Shown in pieces: positions 27,114 to 35,696 of a stretch of DNA of 64,000 nt. This stretch comes from Spiribacter vilamensis (lineage in GTDB: Bacteria > Pseudomonadota > Gammaproteobacteria > Nitrococcales > Nitrococcaceae): the NCBI RefSeq assembly GCF_004217415.1, contig NZ_SHLI01000001.1, positions 1 through 64,000 of the forward strand. Reading direction: 5' to 3'. The first letter of the stretch is position 1, and every line of letters starts with the position of its first letter. Position numbers and translations under genes: made by a program. Under the pieces are notes generated by a model that saw only the letters and a program-made list of their open reading frames with translations, was not told the DNA's origin and made no database searches.

Positions 27114-28469
27114 ATGCGAGTCAGTATTTTCGGCACCGGCTATGTCGGCCTCGTCACCGGGGCCTGTTTCGCCGAGGTGGGCAATGACGTGATCTGTGTC
27201 GACGTCGACGCCGACAAGATCGAACAACTCAACCGTGGCGAGATGCCCATCTTCGAGCCGGGCCTCGAGGCCATGGTCATCCGCAATCGCGATGCCGGGC
27301 GCCTGCGTTTTACCACCGATGCCGCGATGGCGGTCGAGCATGGCGATTTTCAGTTTATCGCCGTGGGGACGCCGTCCGACGAGGATGGATCGGCCGATCT
27401 GCGCCATGTGCTTACGGTGGCGGACACGATCGCGACATCAATGGAGAGCCACCGGATCATCGTCGACAAATCCACTGTTCCGGTGGGCACGGCAGACCGT
27501 GTCCGCGAGGCGGTGGATCGCCGGCTGCAGCAGCGCGGCGTCACCACCTCCTACTCGGTGGTTTCCAACCCCGAGTTCCTCAAGGAGGGGGCGGCGATCA
27601 ACGACTTCATGAAACCCGAGCGGGTCATCGTGGGTTGTGACGACGCCTATTCGCGCGAACAGCTCCATGCCCTCTATGCGCCGTTCAACCGCAATCACGA
27701 CCGGTTGATCAGCATGGATGTGCGTTCGGCGGAGCTGACCAAGTACGCCGCCAACGCCATGCTCGCGACCAAGATCAGTTTCATGAACGAGCTCGCCAAT
27801 ATCGCCGATCGCGTCGGCGCAGACATCGAGCGCGTGCGCATCGGCATCGGTGCCGATCCTCGGATTGGCTATCACTTTATCTATCCCGGCGCCGGCTACG
27901 GCGGCTCGTGTTTCCCCAAGGACGTCAAGGCCCTGGCGCGGACCGCGCACGATGTCGACTACGTCCCGCAGCTGCTGCAGGCGGTGGAGGAGGTCAACGA
28001 CCGCCAGAAGCATTACCTTTTCAACCGTATTCGCGAGCATTACCGGGGCGATCTGGCCGGCCGGCGTTTCGCGCTCTGGGGCCTGTCGTTCAAGCCCAAC
28101 ACCGATGACATGCGTGAGGCCGCCAGTCGGCGCCTGATGGAGTCGCTCTGGGAGGCCGGTGCCTCCGTGCAGGCGTTCGATCCGAAGGCGATGGACGAGA
28201 CGCGGCGGCTGTATGGCGATCGTGCCGGCCTGACCCTGTGCGACAGCCCGGAAGCCGCCCTTGAGGGCTGCGATGCGCTGGTGGTCATGACCGAGTGGAA
28301 TCTGTTCCGCAGTCCCGACTTCGAGTTGATCCGCAGTCACCTTGCCGACGCCGTGATCTTCGATGGCCGCAATATCTATGACCCGGCGGTGCTGGCGCGC
28401 CTCGGGTTCCAGTACCACGCCATCGGCCGTCCGCCGGTAACGCCGGGCGAGGCGGGAGCGAAGGCATGA
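27114..28469 (+). CDS. ugd: UDP-glucose 6-dehydrogenase family protein
   Basis: 451 residues. N-terminal Rossmann motif [11 protein letters not shown] (about residues 6-16), the central dimerisation domain with [16 protein letters not shown] (K210), catalytic C266 in [10 protein letters not shown], and the C-terminal UDP-binding domain with [14 protein letters not shown]. It converts UDP-glucose to UDP-glucuronate in two NAD-dependent steps for exopolysaccharide or lipid sugar synthesis. A GDP-mannose dehydrogenase cannot be fully excluded from motifs alone. The stop overlaps the next gene by four bases, so the pair acts as one unit. Confidence 0.92.
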   Translation: MRVSIFGTGYVGLVTGACFAEVGNDVICVDVDADKIEQLNRGEMPIFEPGLEAMVIRNRDAGRLRFTTDAAMAVEHGDFQFIAVGTPSDEDGSADLRHVLTVADTIATSMESHRIIVDKSTVPVGTADRVREAVDRRLQQRGVTTSYSVVSNPEFLKEGAAINDFMKPERVIVGCDDAYSREQLHALYAPFNRNHDRLISMDVRSAELTKYAANAMLATKISFMNELANIADRVGADIERVRIGIGADPRIGYHFIYPGAGYGGSCFPKDVKALARTAHDVDYVPQLLQAVEEVNDRQKHYLFNRIREHYRGDLAGRRFALWGLSFKPNTDDMREAASRRLMESLWEAGASVQAFDPKAMDETRRLYGDRAGLTLCDSPEAALEGCDALVVMTEWNLFRSPDFELIRSHLADAVIFDGRNIYDPAVLARLGFQYHAIGRPPVTPGEAGAKA

Positions 28470-29902
28470 GCGAACCGACCGCCGAACTGCCCGTTCTCCC
28501 GGTCATCCTCTCCGGTGGCATCGGTTCGCGTCTCTGGCCGCTGTCGCGCGAGACCTATCCCAAGCAGTTCCTGGACGTGGCCGCCGGCGGCCGGACGCTG
28601 GTGCAGCAGACGCTCGAGCGCCTTGAGGGCATCCCCGGTCTGGGTTCGCCGATGGTGATCTGTAACCAGTCGCATCGTTTCCTGGTCGCCGAGCAGCTTC
28701 GGGACAATCCGCTCGGTAGCGCGCAGATCCTGCTCGAGCCAGTGGGCCGCAACACGGCTCCGGCCGTGGCCGTGGCGGCACTACAGGCGCTGCGCGCATC
28801 GTCGGATGCGATCCTGGCGGTATTCCCGGCCGATCACCTGGTAGGCCAGCCGGCGCACCTGCGCGCGGCCGTGGTCGACGCGATCGAGGCCGCCCGGGAC
28901 GGTGGACTGGTCACCTTCGGCGTGGTCCCCACCTGTCCCGAGACCGGTTACGGCTATATCGAGGCGGGCGAGCCGGTGAACGGCGGGCCGGCGCGCCGGG
29001 TGCGGCGCTTTGTCGAAAAGCCCGATGCCGAGACCGCACGGACGTATGTGGACAGCGGCCGGTTCTACTGGAACTCGGGGATGTTCGTGATGCGTGCCTC
29101 GCGTTATCTCGACGCCCTCAAGCGCCATGCGCCGGCTATCCTCGAGGCCTGCGAGGCGGCGATCGGGGCGGCCGAGCAGGACATGGACTTCGTGCGCCTG
29201 AACGAGGCCGCCTTCGAGCGCTGTCCAGCGGATTCCATCGACTACGCGGTCATGGAGCAGACCGACGCGGCCGTGACCCTGCCGCTCGATGCCGACTGGA
29301 ACGACCTGGGATCGTGGGCAACGCTGATGGACGCCGTCGAGCGCGATGCCGCCGGGAATGTGCTGCTCGGTGACGTTATGGCCGAGGACAGCCACAACAA
29401 CTATGTGCGCGCCGAGAGTCGGCTGGTCGCGACGGTGGGGCTCGAAGATCACGTGGTGGTCGAGACCGCCGACTCGGTGCTGGTGGCCCCTCGCGATCAG
29501 GTCCACTCGGTCAAGCAGATCGTTCGGCGATTGCAGGATGATGGCCGACCCGAGGCACTCGAGCACCGTCAGGTTCATCGTCCGTGGGGCAGCTACGAGG
29601 GCCTGGTGCGCTCGGAGCGATTCCAGGTCAAGCGCATAGTCGTCACGCCGGGATCCCGCCTCTCGCTGCAGATGCACCACCACCGCGCCGAGCACTGGGT
29701 AGTGGTTCGTGGCACCGCCCGCGTGACCCGTGGCGACGAGGTCTTCCTGCTTGGTGAGGATCAGTCCACCTACATCCCGCTAGGCACCGTTCACCGGCTT
29801 GAAAACCCCGGCATGATCCCCCTGGAGCTGGTGGAGGTGCAGTCCGGCAGCTATCTGGGTGAAGACGATATCGTGCGCATTGAGGATCACTATGGGCGAT
29901 AG
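28466..29902 (+). CDS. manC: Mannose-1-phosphate guanylyltransferase / mannose-6-phosphate isomerase
   Basis: 478 residues, the type II bifunctional form. The N-terminal pyrophosphorylase signature is [20 protein letters not shown] (about residues 13-32), with [10 protein letters not shown] and NSGMFVMRA further on. The C-terminal cupin phosphomannose isomerase domain has [29 protein letters not shown] and the final [20 protein letters not shown]. It makes GDP-mannose for surface polysaccharides. Overlaps ugd by ATGA. Confidence 0.94.
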   Translation: MSEPTAELPVLPVILSGGIGSRLWPLSRETYPKQFLDVAAGGRTLVQQTLERLEGIPGLGSPMVICNQSHRFLVAEQLRDNPLGSAQILLEPVGRNTAPAVAVAALQALRASSDAILAVFPADHLVGQPAHLRAAVVDAIEAARDGGLVTFGVVPTCPETGYGYIEAGEPVNGGPARRVRRFVEKPDAETARTYVDSGRFYWNSGMFVMRASRYLDALKRHAPAILEACEAAIGAAEQDMDFVRLNEAAFERCPADSIDYAVMEQTDAAVTLPLDADWNDLGSWATLMDAVERDAAGNVLLGDVMAEDSHNNYVRAESRLVATVGLEDHVVVETADSVLVAPRDQVHSVKQIVRRLQDDGRPEALEHRQVHRPWGSYEGLVRSERFQVKRIVVTPGSRLSLQMHHHRAEHWVVVRGTARVTRGDEVFLLGEDQSTYIPLGTVHRLENPGMIPLELVEVQSGSYLGEDDIVRIEDHYGR

Positions 29903-29914
29903 TATTCTGACCCC

Positions 29915-31282
29915 ATGACACAGAGAGTTTATGTGCGCACCCACGGCTGCCAGATGAACGAGTATGACTCGATCAAGATGGTGGATATTCTCGCGGCCGA
30001 GGGGGACTACGAGCGGGTGAAAACGCCGGAAGCGGCGGACATCATCCTTCTTAACACCTGCTCGATCCGCGAAAAGGCGCAGGAAAAGGTGTTCTCCGAG
30101 TTGGGCCGGTGGCGGGCACTCAAAGAGGACCATCCGGATCTTCTGATCGGCGTCGGGGGGTGCGTGGCCAGCCAGGAGGGGGCGGCCATCGTCGAGCGGG
30201 CGCCGTTCGTGGACCTGGTCTTCGGCCCACAGACACTGCATCGTCTGCCGGATATGGTGACCCGGGCGCGTGATACCGGGCGCGCGGTGGTGGATGTCAG
30301 CTTCCCCGAGATCGAGAAGTTCGACCGGCTGCCGGAGGCGCGCGCCGAGGGGCCGACGGCCTTTGTCTCGATCATGGAGGGCTGCAGCAAGTACTGCAGT
30401 TTCTGCGTGGTGCCCTACACCCGCGGCGAGGAGATCAGCCGCCCGTTCGAGGACGTTCTCGCGGAATGCGCCGAGCTCGCCGAACAGGGGGTGCGCGAGG
30501 TGACGCTGCTGGGGCAGAACGTCAACGGCTATGCCGCCGAGGGTCCGGAAGGCGAGGCCGCGGATCTGGCGCTGCTGATCCACTATGTTGCCGCCATTGA
30601 CGGCATCGACCGCATCCGCTTTACCACCTCCCACCCGCTTGACTTCAACCAGGCCCTGGTCGATGCCTATGCACAGGTCCCGGAGCTGGTGAACCACCTG
30701 CATCTGCCCGTCCAGAGCGGATCGGACAATGTTCTCGCGCTGATGAAGCGCAACCACGGCCGGGATCACTTCCTCGACCTGGTGGCACGTCTGAAGACGG
30801 CGCGCCCGGATATTACGCTGTCGTCGGATTTCATTATCGGCTTTCCCGGCGAGATGGATCGCGATTTCGAGGCCACCATGGATCTGGTCGAGCAGGTGGG
30901 CTTTGATCAGTCGTTCAGCTTCATCTTCTCGCGGCGGCCGGGCACGCCGGCGGCGCAGCTGCCCGATGCGACCTCGGCGGAGGCCAAAAAGGCCCGACTG
31001 CAGCGCCTCCAGGCAAAGCTCGACGACAACGCGCAGGCGATTAGCGCGTCGATGGTCGGACGGGTCGAGTCGGTGCTCGTCGACGGCGTTTCACGCAAGA
31101 GTGACGACGAACTCAAGGGCCGGACGCAGAATAACCGGGTGGTTAACTTCCCCGGCAATCGCCGGCTCATCGGCCGGTTTGTGAACGTTCGCATCACCGA
31201 GGCGCTGGCGCACTCACTGCGCGGCGAGTTGATCGACCTCGACACCCGCCTGGAGCCGGAGCTGGCGGTGGCATCCGCTTGA
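29915..31282 (+). CDS. miaB: tRNA-2-methylthio-N6-dimethylallyladenosine synthase MiaB
   Basis: 455 residues. The UPF0004 domain provides C12, C49 and C83; the radical-SAM cluster is C157, C161, C164 in [16 protein letters not shown]; a TRAM domain closes the protein ([15 protein letters not shown] onward). It carries two iron-sulfur clusters and adds a methylthio group to i6A37 of tRNAs reading UNN codons. It begins the miaB-phoH-ybeY-corC-lnt series conserved in gammaproteobacteria. A GATAGTATTCT stretch just upstream might be a weak -10. Confidence 0.97.
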   Translation: MTQRVYVRTHGCQMNEYDSIKMVDILAAEGDYERVKTPEAADIILLNTCSIREKAQEKVFSELGRWRALKEDHPDLLIGVGGCVASQEGAAIVERAPFVDLVFGPQTLHRLPDMVTRARDTGRAVVDVSFPEIEKFDRLPEARAEGPTAFVSIMEGCSKYCSFCVVPYTRGEEISRPFEDVLAECAELAEQGVREVTLLGQNVNGYAAEGPEGEAADLALLIHYVAAIDGIDRIRFTTSHPLDFNQALVDAYAQVPELVNHLHLPVQSGSDNVLALMKRNHGRDHFLDLVARLKTARPDITLSSDFIIGFPGEMDRDFEATMDLVEQVGFDQSFSFIFSRRPGTPAAQLPDATSAEAKKARLQRLQAKLDDNAQAISASMVGRVESVLVDGVSRKSDDELKGRTQNNRVVNFPGNRRLIGRFVNVRITEALAHSLRGELIDLDTRLEPELAVASA

Positions 31283-31305
31283 ACGGGCGAGGAGCGGCCG
31301 AGACG

Positions 31306-32280
31306 GTGGATTTCACGCTGGCCCCGGCGGATAACGAGCGCCTGGCCAACCTTTGTGGCCAGTTCGACGAGAATCTGCGGCAGCTGGAACGTCGGCTGGG
31401 TGTGGAGATCGAGAACCGCGGCCACCGTTTCCGCATCACTGGTGATGAGGCGGCGACGGATGTGGCCCGCGATGTCGTTCGGGCCCTGTATCGGCAGACA
31501 CCCCGGGAGGCGATCGGGGCCGAGCAGGTGCATCTGCAGCTGCGCACTGCCGAGGCGGAGGCCGAGGCCGAGGACGACGATGCCGGCGGCAGTCCGGCGG
31601 GCGATGACGACGTCTCGATCCCCACCCGGAAGGGACTGATCCGCGGTCGTGGCCCCAACCAGCGCGGCTACCTGTCCGCCATCCAGCGCTGCGACCTGAC
31701 CTTCGGCATTGGCCCGGCCGGAACCGGCAAGACCTATCTGGCGGTGGCCTGCGCGGTGGAGGCGCTCCAGCAGGATCGTGTCGAGCGCCTCGTGCTGGTG
31801 CGCCCTGCGGTCGAGGCCGGCGAGCGTCTCGGGTTTCTGCCCGGTGACCTGGCGCAAAAGGTCGACCCCTATCTCCGCCCCCTCTATGACGCGCTCTTCG
31901 AGATGCTCGGCTTCGAGCGCGTCAACAAGCTTATCGAGCGCAACGTCATCGAGGTGGCCCCCCTTGCCTATATGCGGGGCCGGACTCTCAACGGGGCGTT
32001 CATCATTCTCGACGAGGCGCAGAACACCACCGTCGAGCAGATGAAAATGTTCCTGACCCGTCTCGGTTTCGGATCCACGGCCGTGGTCACCGGCGACGTC
32101 ACGCAGATCGATCTGCCCGCCGGCAAGACATCCGGACTGCGCGATGCGATCGACGTGCTCCACGAGGTCAGCGGCGTCAGTTTTACCTTCTTCAGCGCCC
32201 GGGATGTCGTTCGCCACGACCTGGTTCAACGTATCGTTCGCGCCTACGATCGCCATGCCGGCGATTCCCGAAGCGACTGA
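31306..32280 (+). CDS. PhoH-like ATPase (YbeZ type)
   Basis: 324 residues from a GTG at 31306 with GGAG 11 bases upstream. A TTG at 31279 that overlaps the miaB stop is the alternative start and would add nine residues. The N-terminal KH-like part has LAPADNERLANLCGQFDENL; the ATPase has Walker A GPAGTGKTYLAVACAV and Walker B FIILDEAQNTTVEQMKMFLT. Between them lies an acidic linker (AEAEAEDDDAGG). YbeZ works with YbeY in rRNA and ribosome quality processes in E. coli. The gene is 6 bases before ybeY. Confidence 0.93.
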   Translation: MDFTLAPADNERLANLCGQFDENLRQLERRLGVEIENRGHRFRITGDEAATDVARDVVRALYRQTPREAIGAEQVHLQLRTAEAEAEAEDDDAGGSPAGDDDVSIPTRKGLIRGRGPNQRGYLSAIQRCDLTFGIGPAGTGKTYLAVACAVEALQQDRVERLVLVRPAVEAGERLGFLPGDLAQKVDPYLRPLYDALFEMLGFERVNKLIERNVIEVAPLAYMRGRTLNGAFIILDEAQNTTVEQMKMFLTRLGFGSTAVVTGDVTQIDLPAGKTSGLRDAIDVLHEVSGVSFTFFSARDVVRHDLVQRIVRAYDRHAGDSRSD

Positions 32281-32286
32281 ACCGAC

Positions 32287-32748
32287 ATGGGCGATCTCGA
32301 CCTCCAGTGCGTCACCGACGAATGGGTGCCGGATGACCGGGCCTTCGAACACTGGGTCGCCACGGCGCTGGCGGGGCGGCGTGACGACTGGGAGGTGGCG
32401 ATCCGTCTGATCGACGCGCCGGAGAGCCAGACCCTCAACCGCGACTATCGGGGTCGCGATCAGCCGACCAACGTGCTGTCTTTTCCCGCGGCGCTGCCGG
32501 TTGGCGTGACACTGCCATTGCTCGGTGACCTGGCGATCTGTGCGCCGGTTGTCCATCGCGAGGCCCGGGAGCAGGGTAAGACGGCCGAGGCCCACTGGGC
32601 GCATCTCACCATTCACGGAGTGCTTCACTTGCTTGGCTTCGATCACATGGATAGCGTAGAAGCGGAAGCAATGGAGGCGGAAGAGCGCGGCATCATGGCG
32701 CAGTTGGGTTACGACGACCCCTATCAGACAGAGCAACCGCTGGCATGA
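32287..32748 (+). CDS. ybeY: Endoribonuclease YbeY
   Basis: 153 residues. The zinc site HGVLHLLGFDH (about residues 115-125) and LNRDYRGRDQPTNVLSFPA are the family signatures. YbeY is a metal-dependent RNase needed for 16S rRNA 3' maturation and 70S quality control. It follows phoH and overlaps corC by four bases (ATGA). Confidence 0.97.
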   Translation: MGDLDLQCVTDEWVPDDRAFEHWVATALAGRRDDWEVAIRLIDAPESQTLNRDYRGRDQPTNVLSFPAALPVGVTLPLLGDLAICAPVVHREAREQGKTAEAHWAHLTIHGVLHLLGFDHMDSVEAEAMEAEERGIMAQLGYDDPYQTEQPLA

Positions 32749-33602
32749 GCGACGAACAGGCCGGAAATACGGGGCAGGACACCTGGCTGATGCGCATCGG
32801 TCGTGCACTCGGCGGGCAGGAGCCGCACGACCGCGAGAGCCTGGTGACGATGCTCCGGTCCGCTCAGCAGCGGGCCATTCTCGATGCCGATGCCCTGTCG
32901 ATGTGCGAGGGCGTTCTGCATGTCGCCGAATTGCAGGTTCGCGACGTAATGATCCCGCGCTCCAAGGTCTCGCTGCTGCGACGCTCGGAGTCGGTCTGGG
33001 AGCTGCTACCGGCGATCATCGACAGCGGCCACTCGCGCTTCCCGGTCACCGGTGACAATCGCGACGATGTGATCGGCATTCTGATCGCCAAAGACCTGCT
33101 GCCCTATCTCGATCCACAGCACCAGCGGGAGTTCCAGCTCCGCGAGCTGCTTCGCCCCGCGCTCTTCGTCCCCGAGAGTAAGCGCCTCGATGCGCTGCTG
33201 AAGCTCTTCCAGGAAAGCCGTAACCATCTCGCGATCGTGGTCGATGAATACGGCGGACTCGCGGGGATTGTCACCATCGAGGACGTCATCGAGCAGATCG
33301 TCGGCGAGATCGATGACGAGCACGATCTGGATGACGATGCCTGGATCCTCAACCGCACCGACGATGGCCAGACCGTGGTCAAGGCGCTGACTCCCATCGA
33401 TGCGTTCAACGAACATTTTCGCACCGATTTCAGTGACGAGGAATTCGATACCATCGGTGGCGTAGTGGCGAACGCCTTCGGTCATGTCCCGCAGCGCGGC
33501 GAGAATCTCGTGATTGAGGGCCTGCGCTTCGATGTCGTGCGGGCTGACAGCCGCCGTCTGCATCTACTGATGGTGACCCCCGACGCGGCATGCGCCGACT
33601 GA
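32745..33602 (+). CDS. corC: CorC/HlyC-type CBS-domain protein
   Basis: 285 residues. Two CBS domains span about residues 65-190 (VRDVMIPRSKVSLLRR, then ESRNHLAIVVDEYGGLAGIV), followed by the CorC_HlyC FAD-like domain (FSDEEFDTIGGVVANAFGHV). There is no DUF21 membrane part, so it is the soluble form linked in Salmonella to CorA-dependent Mg/Co efflux. It overlaps lnt by 13 bases, which implies co-translation with it. Confidence 0.94.
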   Translation: MSDEQAGNTGQDTWLMRIGRALGGQEPHDRESLVTMLRSAQQRAILDADALSMCEGVLHVAELQVRDVMIPRSKVSLLRRSESVWELLPAIIDSGHSRFPVTGDNRDDVIGILIAKDLLPYLDPQHQREFQLRELLRPALFVPESKRLDALLKLFQESRNHLAIVVDEYGGLAGIVTIEDVIEQIVGEIDDEHDLDDDAWILNRTDDGQTVVKALTPIDAFNEHFRTDFSDEEFDTIGGVVANAFGHVPQRGENLVIEGLRFDVVRADSRRLHLLMVTPDAACAD

Positions 33603-35077
33603 TCAACCTGCCGCTGGCCCTGGTGGCAGGGGCCCTGCTGGCGCTCGGGTTTGCCCCCTTTGGCCAGGCCCTGGCACCCGTCGCCGCCCTCGCCATCATC
33701 TTCAGCCGCCTCACGACCATCGGTACGCTCCGCGGCGCGCTGGCGACCGGTTACGTCTTCGGTCTTGGCTACGCCGGCGCCGGTGTCTACTGGATCTATC
33801 ACAGCATTGCCGATTACGGCGGCGGTCCGCTTGCGGGGGTGGTGGCCACCGCCGTGCTGGTCGCCTTGTTTGCCTTGATCCCCATGATTGCCCTCGTCTC
33901 CGGCTGGTGGGTCGGTGGCGGCAACCGGCTGCGTACGCCGCTGCTGGCCCTGCCGCTTGCCTGGATCGGGGTCGAATGGATTCGCAGCTGGCTTGCGACC
34001 GGCGCCACCTGGCTGAGCCTCGGGTATACCCAGATCGATACTCCGCTGGCCCATCTGGCGCCGGTGTTCGGGGTGGTTGGCGTGAGTCTCGCCGTTGTGA
34101 TGACCGCGGGCGCGATTGCCGCCTGGCTGGCGCAGCCGGGGACCCGACGGTTCGCGCTGGCGCTCGGCATCGCGCTTGCCACGGTGTCGGTCGGGCTCGC
34201 CCTCGACCGTGACTGGACGGTGCCGATCGACGAACCGCTTTCGGTCTCCATCCTCCAGGGCAACATCGGCCAGGCGCGCAAGTGGGACCCGGACGAGCGC
34301 GGCGCCATCCTGGGCGAATACCTGCAGATGACCCGCGACCGGTTCGGTGATGACCTGATCGTCTGGCCGGAGACGGCACTGCCGGTGTTCTACCAGCAGG
34401 CCACGCGGTGGATTGATCCGCTTGCCCGCGAGGCCGCGGATGCCGGCAGCAGCCTAGTGATTGGTGCCCCCGTGGCCCGTGACGAGAACCGTTACAACGC
34501 CGTGGTGGTGCCGGGTGACCCGCCGCAGTTCTACGAGAAACGCCATCTCGTGCCATTTGGGGAGTATGTGCCGTTCCGCGATATCGCCGGCGGTGTTCTG
34601 GATTTCGTCGGCACGCCGCTGGGTGACTTCAGTGCCGGACAGTCCGCCGCGCCACTGCGGGCGGCGGGGCATGACCTCGGCGTGAGTATCTGCTACGAGG
34701 TGACCTTCGGCGCCGAGGTGGCGGATACACTGCCCGCGGCCGATCTTCTGCTCAATGTCAGCAACGATGCCTGGTTCGGCGCCTCGACAGCGCCCTGGCA
34801 GCATCTCCAGATGGCGCGGATGCGGGCGCTCGAGACCGGTCGGGAGATGATCCGCGCGACCAACACCGGGGTATCGGCGTTTATCGACTCGCGCGGCGCA
34901 GTCCGTCAGGCCGGCCCCCTGTTCGAATCCGCCATTCTCTCCGCCACGGTTCAGCCCCGTGCGGGTACGACGCCGTACGTACGCTGGCGTGACTGGCCGA
35001 TGGCGGCGCTGTCGATGATCGGCATCGCTGGCCTGTGGCTGACCGGGGGCTGGCGGCGACCGGGTCGCGGCGGGTGA
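33590..35077 (+). CDS. lnt: Apolipoprotein N-acyltransferase
   Basis: 495 residues. Six N-terminal membrane helices, then a nitrilase-fold periplasmic domain with the catalytic triad E261 (VWPETALP), K317 (YEKRHLVPFGEYVP) and C368 (SICYEVTF), and one C-terminal helix. It adds the third acyl chain to the N-terminal cysteine of lipoproteins such as the LptE and RlpA encoded in this window. It is the last gene of the miaB series; a 47-base gap follows. Confidence 0.97.
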   Translation: MRRLINLPLALVAGALLALGFAPFGQALAPVAALAIIFSRLTTIGTLRGALATGYVFGLGYAGAGVYWIYHSIADYGGGPLAGVVATAVLVALFALIPMIALVSGWWVGGGNRLRTPLLALPLAWIGVEWIRSWLATGATWLSLGYTQIDTPLAHLAPVFGVVGVSLAVVMTAGAIAAWLAQPGTRRFALALGIALATVSVGLALDRDWTVPIDEPLSVSILQGNIGQARKWDPDERGAILGEYLQMTRDRFGDDLIVWPETALPVFYQQATRWIDPLAREAADAGSSLVIGAPVARDENRYNAVVVPGDPPQFYEKRHLVPFGEYVPFRDIAGGVLDFVGTPLGDFSAGQSAAPLRAAGHDLGVSICYEVTFGAEVADTLPAADLLLNVSNDAWFGASTAPWQHLQMARMRALETGREMIRATNTGVSAFIDSRGAVRQAGPLFESAILSATVQPRAGTTPYVRWRDWPMAALSMIGIAGLWLTGGWRRPGRGG

Positions 35078-35088
35078 TGACAAGGCGG

Positions 35089-35094
35089 TAGACT
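35089..35094 (+). promoter_or_regulatory. Candidate -10 element ahead of the zinc-ribbon gene
   Basis: TAGACT, identical to the hexamer ahead of mdh, in the 47-base gap between lnt and the next gene and 30 bases before its ATG. No good -35 is visible, so support is limited to position and similarity. Confidence 0.3.
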
Positions 35095-35124
35095 GAACGA
35101 AAACGCCAGCGGGGAGTGAGGGCA

Positions 35125-35652
35125 ATGACCGATAACGAGCAACAGCGTGAACACGAGGTCCACGGCTACGAGCGTATGCTCGAGCGCCTTCGCGAGCGCA
35201 TGGAGACCACCGGCGAGGCGGTGGAGCAGGGTTTCCACGAGGCGCTGGATGCCGTGCGCGAGCGCAGCGTCGCGCTGGGGGAGCTGAGCCGCGACGAGGC
35301 CGACCGGGTAGCCGGCTGGCTGCAGCGCGACCTCGAGGATGCGGCGGAGTACGTCGACAAGGCGCGCGGAAACTACTCCGACTGGCTGTACATGGATCTG
35401 CAGCTGGTAGAGAACTGGATCTGGGATCGTTTCGCATCGGTGGCCGACCGGACGCGGCTGCAGTGGCAGACCCTTGACCGCGAACTGCAGGCGGCACGGC
35501 GTTATCACACCGGCGAGGTGACCGGGCCCGGAGCGCTTGTCTGTCGTGACTGCGGCGAGGTCCTGCATTTCAAGCGCAGCGGTCATATCCCGCCGTGTCC
35601 GAAGTGCCACGGCAGCCGTTTCGAGCGTGCCGCGCGCCAGTCGGGTCGCTAA
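35125..35652 (+). CDS. DUF1451 zinc-ribbon protein (YbeL-like)
   Basis: 175 residues from the ATG at 35125 with GGGGAG 8 bases upstream. The N-terminal 130 residues are helical and highly charged, likely coiled coil (YERMLERLRERMETTGEAVE). The C-terminus is a zinc ribbon with CRDCGEVLHF and CPKCHGSRF pairs. The family is conserved next to leuS in gammaproteobacteria but its role is not known. It lies between lnt and leuS and leaves a 44-base gap to leuS. Confidence 0.85.
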   Translation: MTDNEQQREHEVHGYERMLERLRERMETTGEAVEQGFHEALDAVRERSVALGELSRDEADRVAGWLQRDLEDAAEYVDKARGNYSDWLYMDLQLVENWIWDRFASVADRTRLQWQTLDRELQAARRYHTGEVTGPGALVCRDCGEVLHFKRSGHIPPCPKCHGSRFERAARQSGR

Positions 35653-35696
35653 CGGCAGGTGCAATTCCACCCGGCGGCGGGGTATCCTGCCGCCCT

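Noticed and set aside
35595-35696. Upstream extension of leuS by 34 codons
   Set aside because: The frame is open but overlaps the preceding zinc-ribbon gene and shows no homology; leucyl-tRNA synthetases begin at the ATG used.
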